A stretch of 64,000 nucleotides of DNA from Paenibacillus agilis (GCF_007786455.1 NZ_VNJK01000007.1:1-64000); one strand, 5' to 3'. Shown: positions 39,416-49,205, counted from the first letter of the stretch. A program made the numbers and translations. The notes: generated by a model from the letters alone, not told the origin.

Positions 39416-39471
39416 AAGTAAGTACTTTTACCTTACGTCTCTAATTCGATTGTAATGTATAAGTACTTACT
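39416..39471. promoter_or_regulatory. Operator-like inverted repeat
   Basis: AAGTAAGTACTT (39416-39427) and AAGTACTTACTT (39460-39471) in an AT-rich region directly upstream of the AbrB-type gene. Each half is also internally palindromic (AAGTACTT). Confidence 0.6.
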
Positions 39472-39513
39472 TGTAAATATTGCCTCTCATAACTTTTTAC
39501 TATTAATGATGCC

Positions 39514-41829
39514 TTACTGAATGGATTCTGCTCTCCATTGTAAGTAATTATTTATATTATAAAATCCAGCTGCAGCAGCATTTCTTTCTAAGGACCACAC
39601 TGTTTCACCTGGCTGTAAGAGATAACGATATTGTTCATCGACTACTTCTCGTGGATCCTGTTCTACTTCCTGTGTATCCTCCGATTCATTTAGTATTGAG
39701 AACCAATCTGTATCTACATCCTCTTCCCACGGCTTCTCTTTCCATAATTCCCTTATAACATCTTCTTCCTCTTCTAAGAGATATCCAAAGGCACGACTAC
39801 TATTTAATTCTGTAATCGTGATACCTAAAATCTGAACTATTCGTTCACGCTCTTGTTGAAAGTGGATCTCATATTCATCATACTCAGCATGCTGATTTAG
39901 CTCGTATTTTTTCTGCTCTTCACTATAAGTAGATTGTTTTACTATCTCTCTCCAGTTCGGCTCTTCTGGGCATAAGCCTGCAGCATACAAACTAGCGTTT
40001 ATTGAATTTATTAGTACTGGATCTTGCTCAGGAACATGAGCTAATACAATAGGATCCTGACTTACATCTTCAATAGGTCGAGAAAGTCCTTTTTTTTCAC
40101 GTCCATTTCCAACTCTATCGATGAGCAATCTTTCTCTCCAGGCAAAACCAGAAGCCTTCTTTCCTTCGTTCTCTAAACTGCTCGTATACTTATAAAGCCA
40201 CATATGCATATAACGCTGTCTCTCTGAGCTCATTTCTAGAGATATATCATGGTATCTTTGATAAAAAGCTTCATCGTGCCCAGCATCGAGGCTATCGCCT
40301 TGATGGGATACTTCATGTTCTAGAAGAGAAAACAGATAGGCAGCTGTCTTCATTGGATCTCCTTTAAGCTTTTTTACGATATTTACGTTAAAAGCGATAT
40401 AGTTTTCTCCATCCGTCCAAGCCTCGGCTGTATTAGACTGCCCCAGAAGAATACTGTACATATGCTCTCCATAAGCAATCCGTCCGTTCTTATAACGTCT
40501 TTTCTGTAAGCATGCACCTGCATATTGCTGTAGACACCATCTTAAAGCAGTCCATACTCTACGAGTTTCATGATCTAGATGTTCCTTTTCTTGAATGATT
40601 TGAATACGTTCAACAAACGCATCCTTAAGGGCTGCATAGTTAACGAGCTCTGGTCCAAATTCTATAATGTTCTTAACAACATAAGTAGCTTTGTGTTGAC
40701 AATAAATCAGATAGTTTTCCGCGATTTGTTCTAGACACTCTAAAAACTGAGCTGGAGAATAAACTCCAAATCGCTCCATTGTTCTAGGATGTACAAACAT
40801 AGTAATTTTGGCTTTAGCCATAGTCTCTGCTTTTGGTATATCCATATGGTTTTCAACTATACAAAACTTTTTGTTATACTCACAACGAACTCTGTGTAAT
40901 AAATAAGACAGGGTTACATGTCTACTTCCAGGTAAAATTGTAATGACTTCCTCATGATTAAATATCTTAAAGAGGTCCCCTTCACCAGCTAACAATGACC
41001 TTGCTGATTTTTCCCGACGTGCTTCTGTTTTTCTATGATCCCCGAGCTTCGATGAAATATCATCTGCCATTTGTCCAAACTGCTTAGCAATTACCTTCCA
41101 AACTGAACATGTCTTCCTTAGAATTTCTGTACGAGAAACGTTTAGTCCTATTGCCTTTTTAGAAACAATAAGCCCTCCTGCCCCCCATATATGGGAAGCG
41201 TCATGACGAATCAATACACCTTGATTGTAAATCGATACAGCACCCTCCACTTTAACGCGATAATAAGCATACTCATCTTCATAGTCCCATTTTTCTTGTG
41301 AAGGATCTCTAGTAAGTATTCGTCCGTTAAGTTCTACTGTCGCTGGTGTATATCGAATGAGATCTCGTACCTCTTGGATTGAGGACAAGAGCTCGCTTTC
41401 CGTCAATGCTTCATACCATTTGCCTGAAATATGACATCCTGGCTGAACTTCTTCTATTTCATCTAGTTCATAGTTGTAGCCCATCTCTTTTGTATCCACG
41501 ATCATTTGATGATGGTTTGAAATCCAGGTTGTCGATGCATGAGCCATTATTTGACCACGGCCAAGTCGGAAGCGACCATATGTAGCATCCCCTTCTATAT
41601 GGGGAGTTCCAAAACGACCAAAGTAACGAAGAACATCTTCTCTAGAAGCAAAACCTAATCCATCATCTGAGCAGCTGAACCCTTCTCGAGTCATTTTGAG
41701 TTTTATCGATTTTGCATTTGCATCAACGGAATTCATGATCAATTCAATTATTGCTTTCCCTATTGATCCAGCTTGATTATAAATAATATGGTGAATAATC
41801 TGAGTGTCTAATTCAAAAGGCAATAGCAT
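39514..41829 (-). CDS. GHKL ATPase with metalloprotease motif
   Basis: 771 aa, AAGGAGC upstream. N-terminal GHKL (Hsp90/MutL/histidine kinase type) ATPase: N-box AIIELIMNSVDANAKSI (residues about 26-42), G1 box DDGLGF, and FRLGRGQIMA as the lid motif. Near residue 505, LLEHEVSHQGDSLDAGHDEAFYQRYHD has HExxH plus a later His in a SprT-like spacing. The C-terminal third is acidic and unassigned, ending with a LysM-like LQPGETVWSLERNAAAAGFYNINNYLQW. The fusion suggests an ATP-driven machine acting on protein or DNA. Not a typing match to any characterised protein I know. Confidence 0.7.
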   Translation of the reverse strand: MLLPFELDTQIIHHIIYNQAGSIGKAIIELIMNSVDANAKSIKLKMTREGFSCSDDGLGFASREDVLRYFGRFGTPHIEGDATYGRFRLGRGQIMAHASTTWISNHHQMIVDTKEMGYNYELDEIEEVQPGCHISGKWYEALTESELLSSIQEVRDLIRYTPATVELNGRILTRDPSQEKWDYEDEYAYYRVKVEGAVSIYNQGVLIRHDASHIWGAGGLIVSKKAIGLNVSRTEILRKTCSVWKVIAKQFGQMADDISSKLGDHRKTEARREKSARSLLAGEGDLFKIFNHEEVITILPGSRHVTLSYLLHRVRCEYNKKFCIVENHMDIPKAETMAKAKITMFVHPRTMERFGVYSPAQFLECLEQIAENYLIYCQHKATYVVKNIIEFGPELVNYAALKDAFVERIQIIQEKEHLDHETRRVWTALRWCLQQYAGACLQKRRYKNGRIAYGEHMYSILLGQSNTAEAWTDGENYIAFNVNIVKKLKGDPMKTAAYLFSLLEHEVSHQGDSLDAGHDEAFYQRYHDISLEMSSERQRYMHMWLYKYTSSLENEGKKASGFAWRERLLIDRVGNGREKKGLSRPIEDVSQDPIVLAHVPEQDPVLINSINASLYAAGLCPEEPNWREIVKQSTYSEEQKKYELNQHAEYDEYEIHFQQERERIVQILGITITELNSSRAFGYLLEEEEDVIRELWKEKPWEEDVDTDWFSILNESEDTQEVEQDPREVVDEQYRYLLQPGETVWSLERNAAAAGFYNINNYLQWRAESIQ

Positions 41830-41842
41830 GGTTAATCGCTCC

Positions 41843-42016
41843 TTATTTATCAGATTGATTCTTTTCTTTTGCCGCTTCTATACCGCATTTAGCAGAGCAA
41901 TATTGTCCCTGTATAATAGTAGGACCATCACATTTAGGACACTTATGTGATGAACGACTTTTTACGTACAGTTCTCGCATTTGGACTTTATTAGCATCCC
42001 AATTCACATTTATCAT
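41843..42016 (-). CDS. 57-aa zinc-ribbon peptide
   Basis: ATG 42016 touches GGAG; the in-frame GTG 42007 (spacing 9) may be the start. HKCPKCDGPTIIQGQYCSAKC is a zinc ribbon with a Lys-rich tail. The stop overlaps the binding site of the GHKL gene, so the two are co-expressed. Confidence 0.6.
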   Translation of the reverse strand: MINVNWDANKVQMRELYVKSRSSHKCPKCDGPTIIQGQYCSAKCGIEAAKEKNQSDK

Positions 42017-42103
42017 CTCCATTTTAAAATCATTGTCTTGTTATAAATATAAATCCACCCATGGAACGTCATTGATTTCATGGATTAACCTGCTTTCAAT
42101 TTA

Positions 42104-44791
42104 TTACTTGATAAAACTGTATCGATTGGCTTCCCTATCGTATCCAAGCGCTGTATCAAATAGCCCCTTACTTCCCGTGAACCCTTCGATTTTATCCGTT
42201 TTTCCATTTTTCAAAAGCTTCTTTATTTGAGAAAGGGTTATTTTCTTTCCTAGAAACTCTTTGGTGAGCTTAAACTTACACCCATCACGCCATCCACTGC
42301 AGCCATAGATTTTTTCTGACTCAATCACCGGCTTTTTGCAAAGCGGACAAATACCAATGCTTTGATCAGCTGCTTCTGGAAAGCGTGTTTCCACTTTTCC
42401 ATCTTTCATGAAGAAAATAAGGTCGTAAGTTCCTTTTTTCCCGACAATGTCTTTGACTAATACTTGTTTTCCAGCAAGAAGCATTTTAGCTGCATTCGCT
42501 GGTATTGCAATGTCTCGGTACGTTTTCCAGAGTACGAACTTGCATCCTTCGCGCCATCCGCTGCAGCCATATCCTTTAGGCCCCTCAATAACTGGTTTGC
42601 TACAAGTGGGACAAGAACCTAAGCTTTTGTCATCAATGGTAGGTAAACGAGTTTCTATAACCCCATTAAGTAATTTAATGTAGAGGTCGTATGGTTCTTT
42701 ACCTTCTTTACCAGGTACTTTACTGAGAAGTACTTCTTTCCCATCCAGCAAAGAAATAGCCTGCTTACTCTTAATAGGTACCCCTCTAAACTCTTTCCAC
42801 AGGACAAAATCGCATTCTTCTTTTCCTGCTATACAATGGTAAAGTTGCTTTTTTTCTACGACGATGCTTTGGCACTTAGGACATTGACCAACTTCTTCGA
42901 TATTCTCAAATGTATGCCCATTGGGTAAGCTTTGAATGCGTTTACGTAATGCCTCTTTATCCTTCAAAATATCGTGAGCAAGTTGTTTAAACTCTTGTAT
43001 CAGTGATTCAGTTGTTATTAATCCCTTTTCAACTTGAGCGAGCTTTGCTTCAAACTCTCCAGTTAACTCCACACTTGCTATAGGATGCTCATACACCATT
43101 TCCATAAAGGAACGGCCCTTTTTAGTCAGGTAAACGAGGTTCTTTGTTATTTCGATATACTCTTGTGAAACAAGCTTCTGTACAATATTCGTTCTAGTGG
43201 CGGCAGTACCAATGCCCTTATCTTTAATAGCCTCTAGGACATCATCATCTATGCCTTCTTCTGCATATTGACCTGCATTTTTCATAAGTACTTCTAGCTC
43301 ATCATCATTGAGCCGCTTTGGTTTTGAAGTCTGGCCTTTTATAAACTCAGCTGCAGCTGCAGCTGCTTCAATTCCTTCTTGTAACGGCGGTATCGTGCCA
43401 AGTTCAGGCTCTGTTTGATGAACGTCTAATTCTTCTCCCTTAAGAAACATGCGCCATCCAGGTGTAACTATCTCAGTAGAACGAGTATAAAAAGTCTCAC
43501 CAGCTATTTCGGTAATGACTTCTTTCTCACGATCCATTCCTACCGGATGATGGGCTGCCAATGTATGCTTAAGAATCAATTCATATAATTTAGCTTCATC
43601 CGGTTTTAGTGCATCTTTCGAGTCCTTAGCTTGCAGTAATGGGTTCTTTGATGTTGGAACGATCGCATGGTGAGTGGCTGCCTTCTTGTCATCTACAAAA
43701 CGTGTGTTTCCATTAAGACTACATATCTCGGATGGAAAAAATTTTGCATATTCGCTCTTCTCACGTAAAACAATCAAATGAGCTGCTAACTCGTCAGCCT
43801 TATTACTAGATAAATGATTACTATCTGCCCTTGGATAGGATACATATCCTTTGTCATAAAGTGCTTGTAAGGCTGCCGTTGATTTAACCGTACTAAAACC
43901 AAGTTGCTTCCTTGCCTGTGTTTTAAGTCCAGATGAATTCAAAAGCTTTGGTGCATACCGTTTCACTTCTTTAATCGTAAAGCTTTCAATAATACCCGTT
44001 TGCCCAATTATCTTATCCTTCATTTGATTAGCCTTTGCTTGATCTTCAAAACGACTAACCTTTTTGCCAGACTCCTCTTTAAACCACTGTGACTTAAACG
44101 ATCCCTGGTCGGTATTGATCGTAGCAATCAGATGACAAAACGGCTTCGGCTTAAAGCTCTCCATACTGATTTCCCGATCATACACCAACCGAAGCGTTGG
44201 TGTTTGTACTCGACCTGCAGAAAGATTTGCTTTACCACCGGTTACATCTTGAGCAAGCAGTGAAAAAAATCGTGAAGCAGTGAATCCTAGCCAGTAATCT
44301 GCGTAAGAGCGAACTTCGGCTGCGTCTCCAAGTGAGTTAAATTCATCTGAATCTCTTAAATTATTCATACCAGCAAGAATGGTTGATTCTGTGAGATCAT
44401 CAATCCATAAACGCTTCCACTTCTTCTGATAGCCACATTGTCGAAGCAAAAGGCGTCCAATCCACTCGCCCTCTCTATCCGGATCTAGCGCAAGAATACA
44501 TTCTTTACTATTTGCAAGCAGCTCCTTAACTACGTTAAATTGTTCTATTTTTTTAGGATCTACTTCTGTAAGCATTTTTTGGGGAATGACAGGTAGTGCA
44601 TCCCACGTCCATTCTTTAAATTCGGGATATGTATCTGGTGTTTTCAAACGTATGAGGTGTCCAATTCCCCAAGTAACTACGTCCCCATTCTTAAGAATGA
44701 TATGCCCTCTCATTTTTTTTGCAATTCCAAGAGCTTGTGCAATGTTATCTCCCATATCAGGTTTCTCTGCTATAATGACTCGATTATACAT
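42104..44791 (-). CDS. topB: DNA topoisomerase III (type IA)
   Basis: 895 aa. TOPRIM domain at the N-terminus (VIIAEKPDMGDNIAQAL; acidic DPDREGEWIG). SAGRVQTPTLRLVYDRE and the active-site region YVSYPRADSNHLS (Tyr near residue 318). C-terminal tail with three zinc-finger modules (CPKC ... C...C; CPTC ... GCSGWREGCKFVLWK; CPLC ... GCSGWRDGCKFKL). Such TopB proteins are standard on large Gram-positive plasmids and conjugative elements, where they resolve replication or transfer intermediates. Confidence 0.95.
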   Translation of the reverse strand: MYNRVIIAEKPDMGDNIAQALGIAKKMRGHIILKNGDVVTWGIGHLIRLKTPDTYPEFKEWTWDALPVIPQKMLTEVDPKKIEQFNVVKELLANSKECILALDPDREGEWIGRLLLRQCGYQKKWKRLWIDDLTESTILAGMNNLRDSDEFNSLGDAAEVRSYADYWLGFTASRFFSLLAQDVTGGKANLSAGRVQTPTLRLVYDREISMESFKPKPFCHLIATINTDQGSFKSQWFKEESGKKVSRFEDQAKANQMKDKIIGQTGIIESFTIKEVKRYAPKLLNSSGLKTQARKQLGFSTVKSTAALQALYDKGYVSYPRADSNHLSSNKADELAAHLIVLREKSEYAKFFPSEICSLNGNTRFVDDKKAATHHAIVPTSKNPLLQAKDSKDALKPDEAKLYELILKHTLAAHHPVGMDREKEVITEIAGETFYTRSTEIVTPGWRMFLKGEELDVHQTEPELGTIPPLQEGIEAAAAAAEFIKGQTSKPKRLNDDELEVLMKNAGQYAEEGIDDDVLEAIKDKGIGTAATRTNIVQKLVSQEYIEITKNLVYLTKKGRSFMEMVYEHPIASVELTGEFEAKLAQVEKGLITTESLIQEFKQLAHDILKDKEALRKRIQSLPNGHTFENIEEVGQCPKCQSIVVEKKQLYHCIAGKEECDFVLWKEFRGVPIKSKQAISLLDGKEVLLSKVPGKEGKEPYDLYIKLLNGVIETRLPTIDDKSLGSCPTCSKPVIEGPKGYGCSGWREGCKFVLWKTYRDIAIPANAAKMLLAGKQVLVKDIVGKKGTYDLIFFMKDGKVETRFPEAADQSIGICPLCKKPVIESEKIYGCSGWRDGCKFKLTKEFLGKKITLSQIKKLLKNGKTDKIEGFTGSKGLFDTALGYDREANRYSFIK

Positions 44792-44815
44792 ATTGAAGAT
44801 TTCCTCCTAATGAAA

Positions 44816-45892
44816 TTAATCAAATACCTGGTAAGACACGACGCGATTCCTTCCTCTATCCTTAGCTTTATACATTGCATCATCAGCCTGCTTGATAATC
44901 TGTTCCGCGCTTAATCCTTCTTTATAAAGGCTGTAACCGACACTAACTGTCACTGGTGTAATAGATGGCGACTGCTCTTCCACTCGCTCACGAAAGAGTT
45001 CAGATAAATCACCTGGGTCTATATTATCGACAACGACCGCAACCATTTCTTCTCCACCATATCTTGCAACTAGTGCATGCTCCTTACATGTATCTTTGAA
45101 GATTTTCGCTACAAGCTTTAGTATTTCATCTCCTGCTTGATGCCCCTGGGTATCGTTTAATTGCTTAAAATGATCTATGTCAACAAAAATAAGGGCATAA
45201 ACTCGGTCTTGAAGGATAAAATCTTTCAACTTACCGATAAAGTAATGTTTGTTATACAAACCTGTAAGCCCATCCGTAACGGCAGAGTACGAAACGGCTT
45301 CTACCATGTCTATGATGCGTTGGTAAAATAGCAAAAGTGTTACAAGATAGGATGCTGCGATAATCATTCCACCAACAAGCAACGCTCCCCCTAACTCAAA
45401 TCCGCTCATTGCTTGTATTAAGAATCCAGAAGCAAATGATACATGCACAATTTTGAACAATAATTGCTTTGGTAACTTCGGAATATGTTGTACATAGGAG
45501 AGACAAATAAAGCTCACCATTAGGATGAGCAAAAAAATGGTGCCAATGGTTGTATTCAAAATCAATATTATTCCTATTGGTAAGCAAGCAACTGCAAGAC
45601 CAGCATGCAGTTTTAAGTGTTTAAATTGCCCAGGATTAAAGAAGTTGAAGAATGTTGCTTGAAGCAATATGAAGGTTAGCAATGATGCAGTGGAAAAAAT
45701 CCCTCTGAGCAATGTACTATCTAGAGCAATCGCTAATAGGTAAATCATTAAAAAGCAAGCTGCTGCAGCTCCGCTTAAAAGGTATACATACTGATAGTTC
45801 TTTGTTCTCCATCGGTCGTAAAGCAAGTAATTAATGACGCTTAATGAAGCCATTAGCGTACTTGTAATAAGTGTAGGTGCCCATTCACCCAT
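44816..45892 (-). CDS. Membrane-bound diguanylate cyclase
   Basis: 358 aa. About six transmembrane helices over residues 1-185, then a GGDEF domain: DGLTGLYNKHYF, IFVDIDHFKQLND, and the active site RYGGEEM. No RxxD inhibitory site is seen five residues before GGEEM. Makes c-di-GMP, so the element could shift host motility or attachment. The start overlaps the upstream gene by 8 bp. Confidence 0.9.
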   Translation of the reverse strand: MGEWAPTLITSTLMASLSVINYLLYDRWRTKNYQYVYLLSGAAAACFLMIYLLAIALDSTLLRGIFSTASLLTFILLQATFFNFFNPGQFKHLKLHAGLAVACLPIGIILILNTTIGTIFLLILMVSFICLSYVQHIPKLPKQLLFKIVHVSFASGFLIQAMSGFELGGALLVGGMIIAASYLVTLLLFYQRIIDMVEAVSYSAVTDGLTGLYNKHYFIGKLKDFILQDRVYALIFVDIDHFKQLNDTQGHQAGDEILKLVAKIFKDTCKEHALVARYGGEEMVAVVVDNIDPGDLSELFRERVEEQSPSITPVTVSVGYSLYKEGLSAEQIIKQADDAMYKAKDRGRNRVVSYQVFD

Positions 45893-46115
45893 GTTGCTCC
45901 CATTCCTTTCTTAGCTCTTCACCAGATCGATACTTCTTCCCATAACCTAGTTGACCAAAAGTCACTACATTATGGTTACTCTGGCTCTTCGTATTAGAAT
46001 AAGCCGACTCACCTGATATTTCTCCTATAACAATTCCATCACCTTTTTTAATAAGAGGTCCATTGAAAGGAGTCACAATTCCTTTATCCTTTGAATTACT
46101 GTCTGGAGATTTCAT
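45885..46115 (-). CDS. Unknown small protein
   Basis: 76 aa, AGGAGGAT upstream. Polar and Ser/Asn/Gly-rich (GDGIVIGEISGESAYSNTKSQSNHN), ending GEELRKEWEQHG. Its stop overlaps the cyclase start. Unrecognised. Confidence 0.6.
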   Translation of the reverse strand: MKSPDSNSKDKGIVTPFNGPLIKKGDGIVIGEISGESAYSNTKSQSNHNVVTFGQLGYGKKYRSGEELRKEWEQHG

Positions 46116-46139
46116 AAAATATCCTCCTATATTCTTTTT

Positions 46140-46400
46140 TCAAGACGGTTTTTTATGTTGAAGTGCCAAACTATAAAGACTATCCCTTATTGCCTTTTTC
46201 GTGACAGGAAGAGTTTCAGGAGTTGCCTCAATATCAACATGGCCGCATGACGGAGTTCTACTACAGACCAATATGATTAGAGCTGGCTTGTTAGGATTGT
46301 ATTTAGATAAATTAAATTCGAGCGGTCCTTCTTTAATCTCTATAAATCCGACTTGCTCATAAATCCCCATACCACAATTTGAACAATTCACTAGGTTCAC
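46140..46400 (-). CDS. Unknown protein with Cys pairs
   Basis: 86 aa overlapping the upstream gene by 4 bp. NCSNCGMGIYEQVGF and VCSRTPSCGH suggest a zinc site. Unknown function. Confidence 0.6.
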   Translation of the reverse strand: MNLVNCSNCGMGIYEQVGFIEIKEGPLEFNLSKYNPNKPALIILVCSRTPSCGHVDIEATPETLPVTKKAIRDSLYSLALQHKKPS

Positions 46401-46579
46401 CCCTTTTGTTTATAGCGAAGTAGTTGGTGGACTCCAATTAATAAAAGCACTGCAAAGCTAGAAACAAAGACAATTTTTTGGGCTTCGTTCAAAAAACCAT
46501 CTGTAAAACTCGCCTTCAATCCCCCCCAAATACCGAATAATATCAATAACTGAGAAAAAAGTTTATGCGCCTTACTCAT
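46397..46579 (-). CDS. Two-helix membrane protein
   Basis: 60 aa. KLFSQLLILFGIWGGLKA and IVFVSSFAVLLLIGVHQLL are membrane segments, basic C-terminus RYKQKG. Adjacent (0-4 bp) to its neighbours, so part of one operon with the LuxR-type regulator. Confidence 0.65.
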   Translation of the reverse strand: MSKAHKLFSQLLILFGIWGGLKASFTDGFLNEAQKIVFVSSFAVLLLIGVHQLLRYKQKG

Positions 46580-46837
46580 TCAGTCCTTTACCTCCTGTTT
46601 TTGGGGCGAGTCTTGAAGATTAAACACTATAATCTTTGATAGTAATTCCCTACAAGATGATGCCTTGGCTTTGCTCAAAATATTATTTAAATGACTTAGA
46701 ACGGTACTTTCAGAAAGTATTATCTTTCTCGCGAGTTCTCTATTTGAATAGCCATGAAGAGCTAGGTAATTGACGATTTCAGTCTCTCTTTTTGTAAATC
46801 TGTGTTCTTTAGCAAAATCTTCAATCTTTATTTCCAT
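46580..46837 (-). CDS. LuxR-type HTH regulator
   Basis: 85 aa consisting almost only of a LuxR/GerE helix-turn-helix (FTKRETEIVNYLALHGYSNRELARKIILSESTVLSHLNNILSKAKAS). No receiver or ligand domain. GGTTCACATGG-type binding site upstream. Likely a stand-alone regulator; its targets are unknown. Confidence 0.8.
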   Translation of the reverse strand: MEIKIEDFAKEHRFTKRETEIVNYLALHGYSNRELARKIILSESTVLSHLNNILSKAKASSCRELLSKIIVFNLQDSPQKQEVKD

Positions 46838-46851
46838 GTGAACCTCCCAAT

Positions 46852-47265
46852 TCAGTCTTCTTCAATAACCTCTACTTCTCGATTCATTCTCAAATAGATA
46901 AGTTGTACCAATATACTAATTACAAGTAGGACCGGAACAACGATTAACCAGCTTGTTGGAACTGGAAAACTTCCTAGCAGCCAGTCCCATCCTCCAGGGA
47001 ACTTATATTGAGAAGACCCTTTTTTAAACACTGTATAAAGCATGAAAGCGATAAAAGTTACTCCATTGACACTAGCAACAATGTGCCAACCTAAATACAA
47101 AAATGACGATACGACTAATGTCCATAGTACAAATAGCAGTAATGGGTAATCATTTAGGTCACCAGTACCTCCAGTAATTAGATCCCATATGTTAGCGAAC
47201 GCAAATATCAATAATGTGATACTAAATCCTGTTGTATACGCAGTCTTGGTTCCTTTAAATTGCAT
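46852..47265 (-). CDS. Four-helix membrane protein
   Basis: 137 aa from ATG 47265 (AAGGGGAG upstream). Membrane segments around TGFSITLLIFAFANIWDLI, LLLFVLWTLVVSSFLYLGWHIV, VNGVTFIAFMLYTVF and WLIVVPVLLVISILVQLIY; acidic end EVEVIEED. First gene of the operon with the LuxR-type regulator. 47335-47516 shows only AT-rich DNA. Confidence 0.65.
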   Translation of the reverse strand: MQFKGTKTAYTTGFSITLLIFAFANIWDLITGGTGDLNDYPLLLFVLWTLVVSSFLYLGWHIVASVNGVTFIAFMLYTVFKKGSSQYKFPGGWDWLLGSFPVPTSWLIVVPVLLVISILVQLIYLRMNREVEVIEED

Positions 47266-47516
47266 TTTCACTCCCCTTTTCACACTCGCGAAATAGAGTA
47301 ATTTCCTGTTAATTTCGCTATCATCATACCACAATAGTCCTACACCCTCAATCTTTTTAGAGATATTTATATGCCTATTTTACTATTATTTTATCAAAAA
47401 AATATCAATTATATCTTTATACAGTTTTTAAATCCCTCTTTACACCCTATTTCTTGCTTCTTATGATCTAAATAGACCATATCTATTCTTATGACGAACC
47501 TGTTGCATGAACCAAT

Positions 47517-47548
47517 AAAAAAATCCGCCTAGATAAGGCGGATCTTTA
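47517..47548 (-). terminator. Terminator of the Fic operon
   Basis: AAGATCCGCC-TTATCTA-GGCGGATTTTTTT on the minus strand. The small membrane gene's stop lies at its edge. Confidence 0.85.
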
Positions 47549-47695
47549 GGTTTCGGAATTATGTTGTTGTTTAGGTTTTCCCCATACTGTACGAAATGAT
47601 TTATATTTACGGATGGCACTTTTTATTAAGTCGTAACCGATAAAAATGAGCAGAGCAGAACATAGAATACTTGCCAGTACATTTAGAAAGTTCAT
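47546..47695 (-). CDS. 49-aa single-helix membrane protein
   Basis: ATG 47695 with AAGGAGAG upstream. NFLNVLASILCSALLIFIGYDLI, then basic tail KSAIRKYKSF. Last gene of the VbhA-Fic operon; 20 bp after the Fic stop. Confidence 0.6.
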   Translation of the reverse strand: MNFLNVLASILCSALLIFIGYDLIKSAIRKYKSFRTVWGKPKQQHNSET

Positions 47696-47714
47696 AGCAT
47701 TAATCTCTCCTTCA

Positions 47715-48614
47715 TCATTGCCCCATCTCAAACTGATTTTGGATCGTATGTTGAGTATGTTTTGCAATATCATCCAATAGGCTATTTTTCAGCTCTTTGT
47801 TTAAGTATTGGTGATTCTCGAGTGGAATTGTATGTATCGTATCATCATCTTTGAATTTAACTTTTACGCGCTCATTATGTCCGATTTGATCGATACTGTA
47901 TCGCTCAACAAGTTTGGCGAGCTCGGCAGCATCAATTTTAGCCGTTTGATCTGGTACCCCGTTAGGTATCTTCAAGACATCAATAAGCTTCATAGGCTGC
48001 TCTGGTTGTATCCATTTATCCATTTGAAAATCATCCTTTACCGGGCTTAAGCATTTTTCGAATACTTTAACGAGTGCTTCTCTGTTTGTAGGGTTATCTG
48101 TTTGTTTTACAGCCTGAAAATATTCTTCTTTCGGTACCTCTTGCCAGTTCAACTCGTAGCCGGCTTCTTTAGCAAGTTGCCCAAAAAACTCTCGGGTAGT
48201 TCGTCCATTACCTTCCCTAAACGGATGCATATAATTGATTTCCGTATAGTAGTAAGCACTCCTGGATGCAAACTCCTCTTTAGAAAGACCTTTGAGATGA
48301 TTTTCTGCTTTTAATTGGGGAAAGGTTTGGTCAGCTAATCGATTAATCATATCTTTCTCACAAAACCAAAAGCCACTTTTACCAATATTAACGTTACGTA
48401 ACTGTCCTGAAAAAGGATAGACATCCTGGAACAGCTGTTGATGCATAGCTTTAAGATGGTCTAAGTCGAAATCTCCTTTTATCGGGTTGAACCTCATCTC
48501 CATCGCACGTCTTGCCGTATGGAAGCGTTCGAAGTGATGCAGCTCTTCTTGATTCCTAATATTTAGATGATTAATCAATACTTTTGAATCTGGATAGCAA
48601 TAAGGACTACTCAT
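47715..48614 (-). CDS. Fic-domain AMPylating toxin
   Basis: 299 aa. The Fic core at residues about 55-190 has the active site HPFREGNGRTTREF (HPFxxGNGRxxR) and the beta-hairpin flap before it (FSGQLRNVNIGKSGFWF). Fic toxins of this VbhT/FicT class attach AMP to DNA gyrase and topoisomerase IV. The C-terminal 100 residues (MKLIDVLKIPNGVPDQ ... ) are unassigned. The antitoxin gene precedes it by 26 bp. Confidence 0.92.
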   Translation of the reverse strand: MSSPYCYPDSKVLINHLNIRNQEELHHFERFHTARRAMEMRFNPIKGDFDLDHLKAMHQQLFQDVYPFSGQLRNVNIGKSGFWFCEKDMINRLADQTFPQLKAENHLKGLSKEEFASRSAYYYTEINYMHPFREGNGRTTREFFGQLAKEAGYELNWQEVPKEEYFQAVKQTDNPTNREALVKVFEKCLSPVKDDFQMDKWIQPEQPMKLIDVLKIPNGVPDQTAKIDAAELAKLVERYSIDQIGHNERVKVKFKDDDTIHTIPLENHQYLNKELKNSLLDDIAKHTQHTIQNQFEMGQ

Positions 48615-48640
48615 CTCGTCTCCCCCATTGATATGATGAA

Positions 48641-48811
48641 TTATTTCATTTTTCGAACAGCTTCATTGAACTCGTCCTCAGTTAATTGGCCGTTTATCAT
48701 TTTATAAATGAGCTCTTTCCCTTCATCACTGATATCTGCATTTTCATATCCCCAAGAAGCATTCATGCTATCAAATTCCTTATCAAATTGATCTCGAGAC
48801 GCATTTTTCAT
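48641..48811 (-). CDS. VbhA-type antitoxin of the Fic toxin
   Basis: 56 aa, GAGGTG upstream of ATG 48811. FDKEFDSMNASWGYENADISDEGKELIYKMINGQLT matches class I Fic antitoxins (VbhA): a helix carrying the inhibitory (S/T)xxxE(G/N) motif, here SWGYEN. It would block ATP binding in the Fic active site. A second VbhA-like peptide lies at 21405-21557. Confidence 0.85.
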   Translation of the reverse strand: MKNASRDQFDKEFDSMNASWGYENADISDEGKELIYKMINGQLTEDEFNEAVRKMK

Positions 48812-48869
48812 TGTAATTCACCTCATAAAATATTATAGAGTGAGACTGCCTATACCTTGAATCTATTTG

Positions 48870-49106
48870 TTATTCTATAACTATATAATTAAGGCCATGT
48901 CTGCCTGCAAATAAATTGATCTCTTCGATTGACATATTGTCTAGTGCATCTATGACATCCTGACCAATATCAACGTGCTCTAATAATAAGAACGTTGGTC
49001 GCCAATTGTATTTAAGCAGTTCTTCTAACATTCCGTTAGTTGAGGTATCATATACCAATCGGGTAAAATCACCGCGATTAATAAACGCTTGAGCCTTGCC
49101 CCACAT
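48870..49106 (-). CDS. Unknown small protein
   Basis: 78 aa, AAGGAGG upstream. Alpha/beta (MLEELLKYNWRPTFLLLEHVDIGQDVIDALDNMSIEEIN). Between the VbhA gene and the DUF4258-like gene. Unrecognised. Confidence 0.65.
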   Translation of the reverse strand: MWGKAQAFINRGDFTRLVYDTSTNGMLEELLKYNWRPTFLLLEHVDIGQDVIDALDNMSIEEINLFAGRHGLNYIVIE

Positions 49107-49205
49107 ATTAATCCTCCTTGATTCATTGCTATATAAAGCCGCAGAAGGCTTAAAAACGACATTTCATTTCCTTTTGAAGAATGTCTAGTTTTTACTAGTT
49201 ATTTA

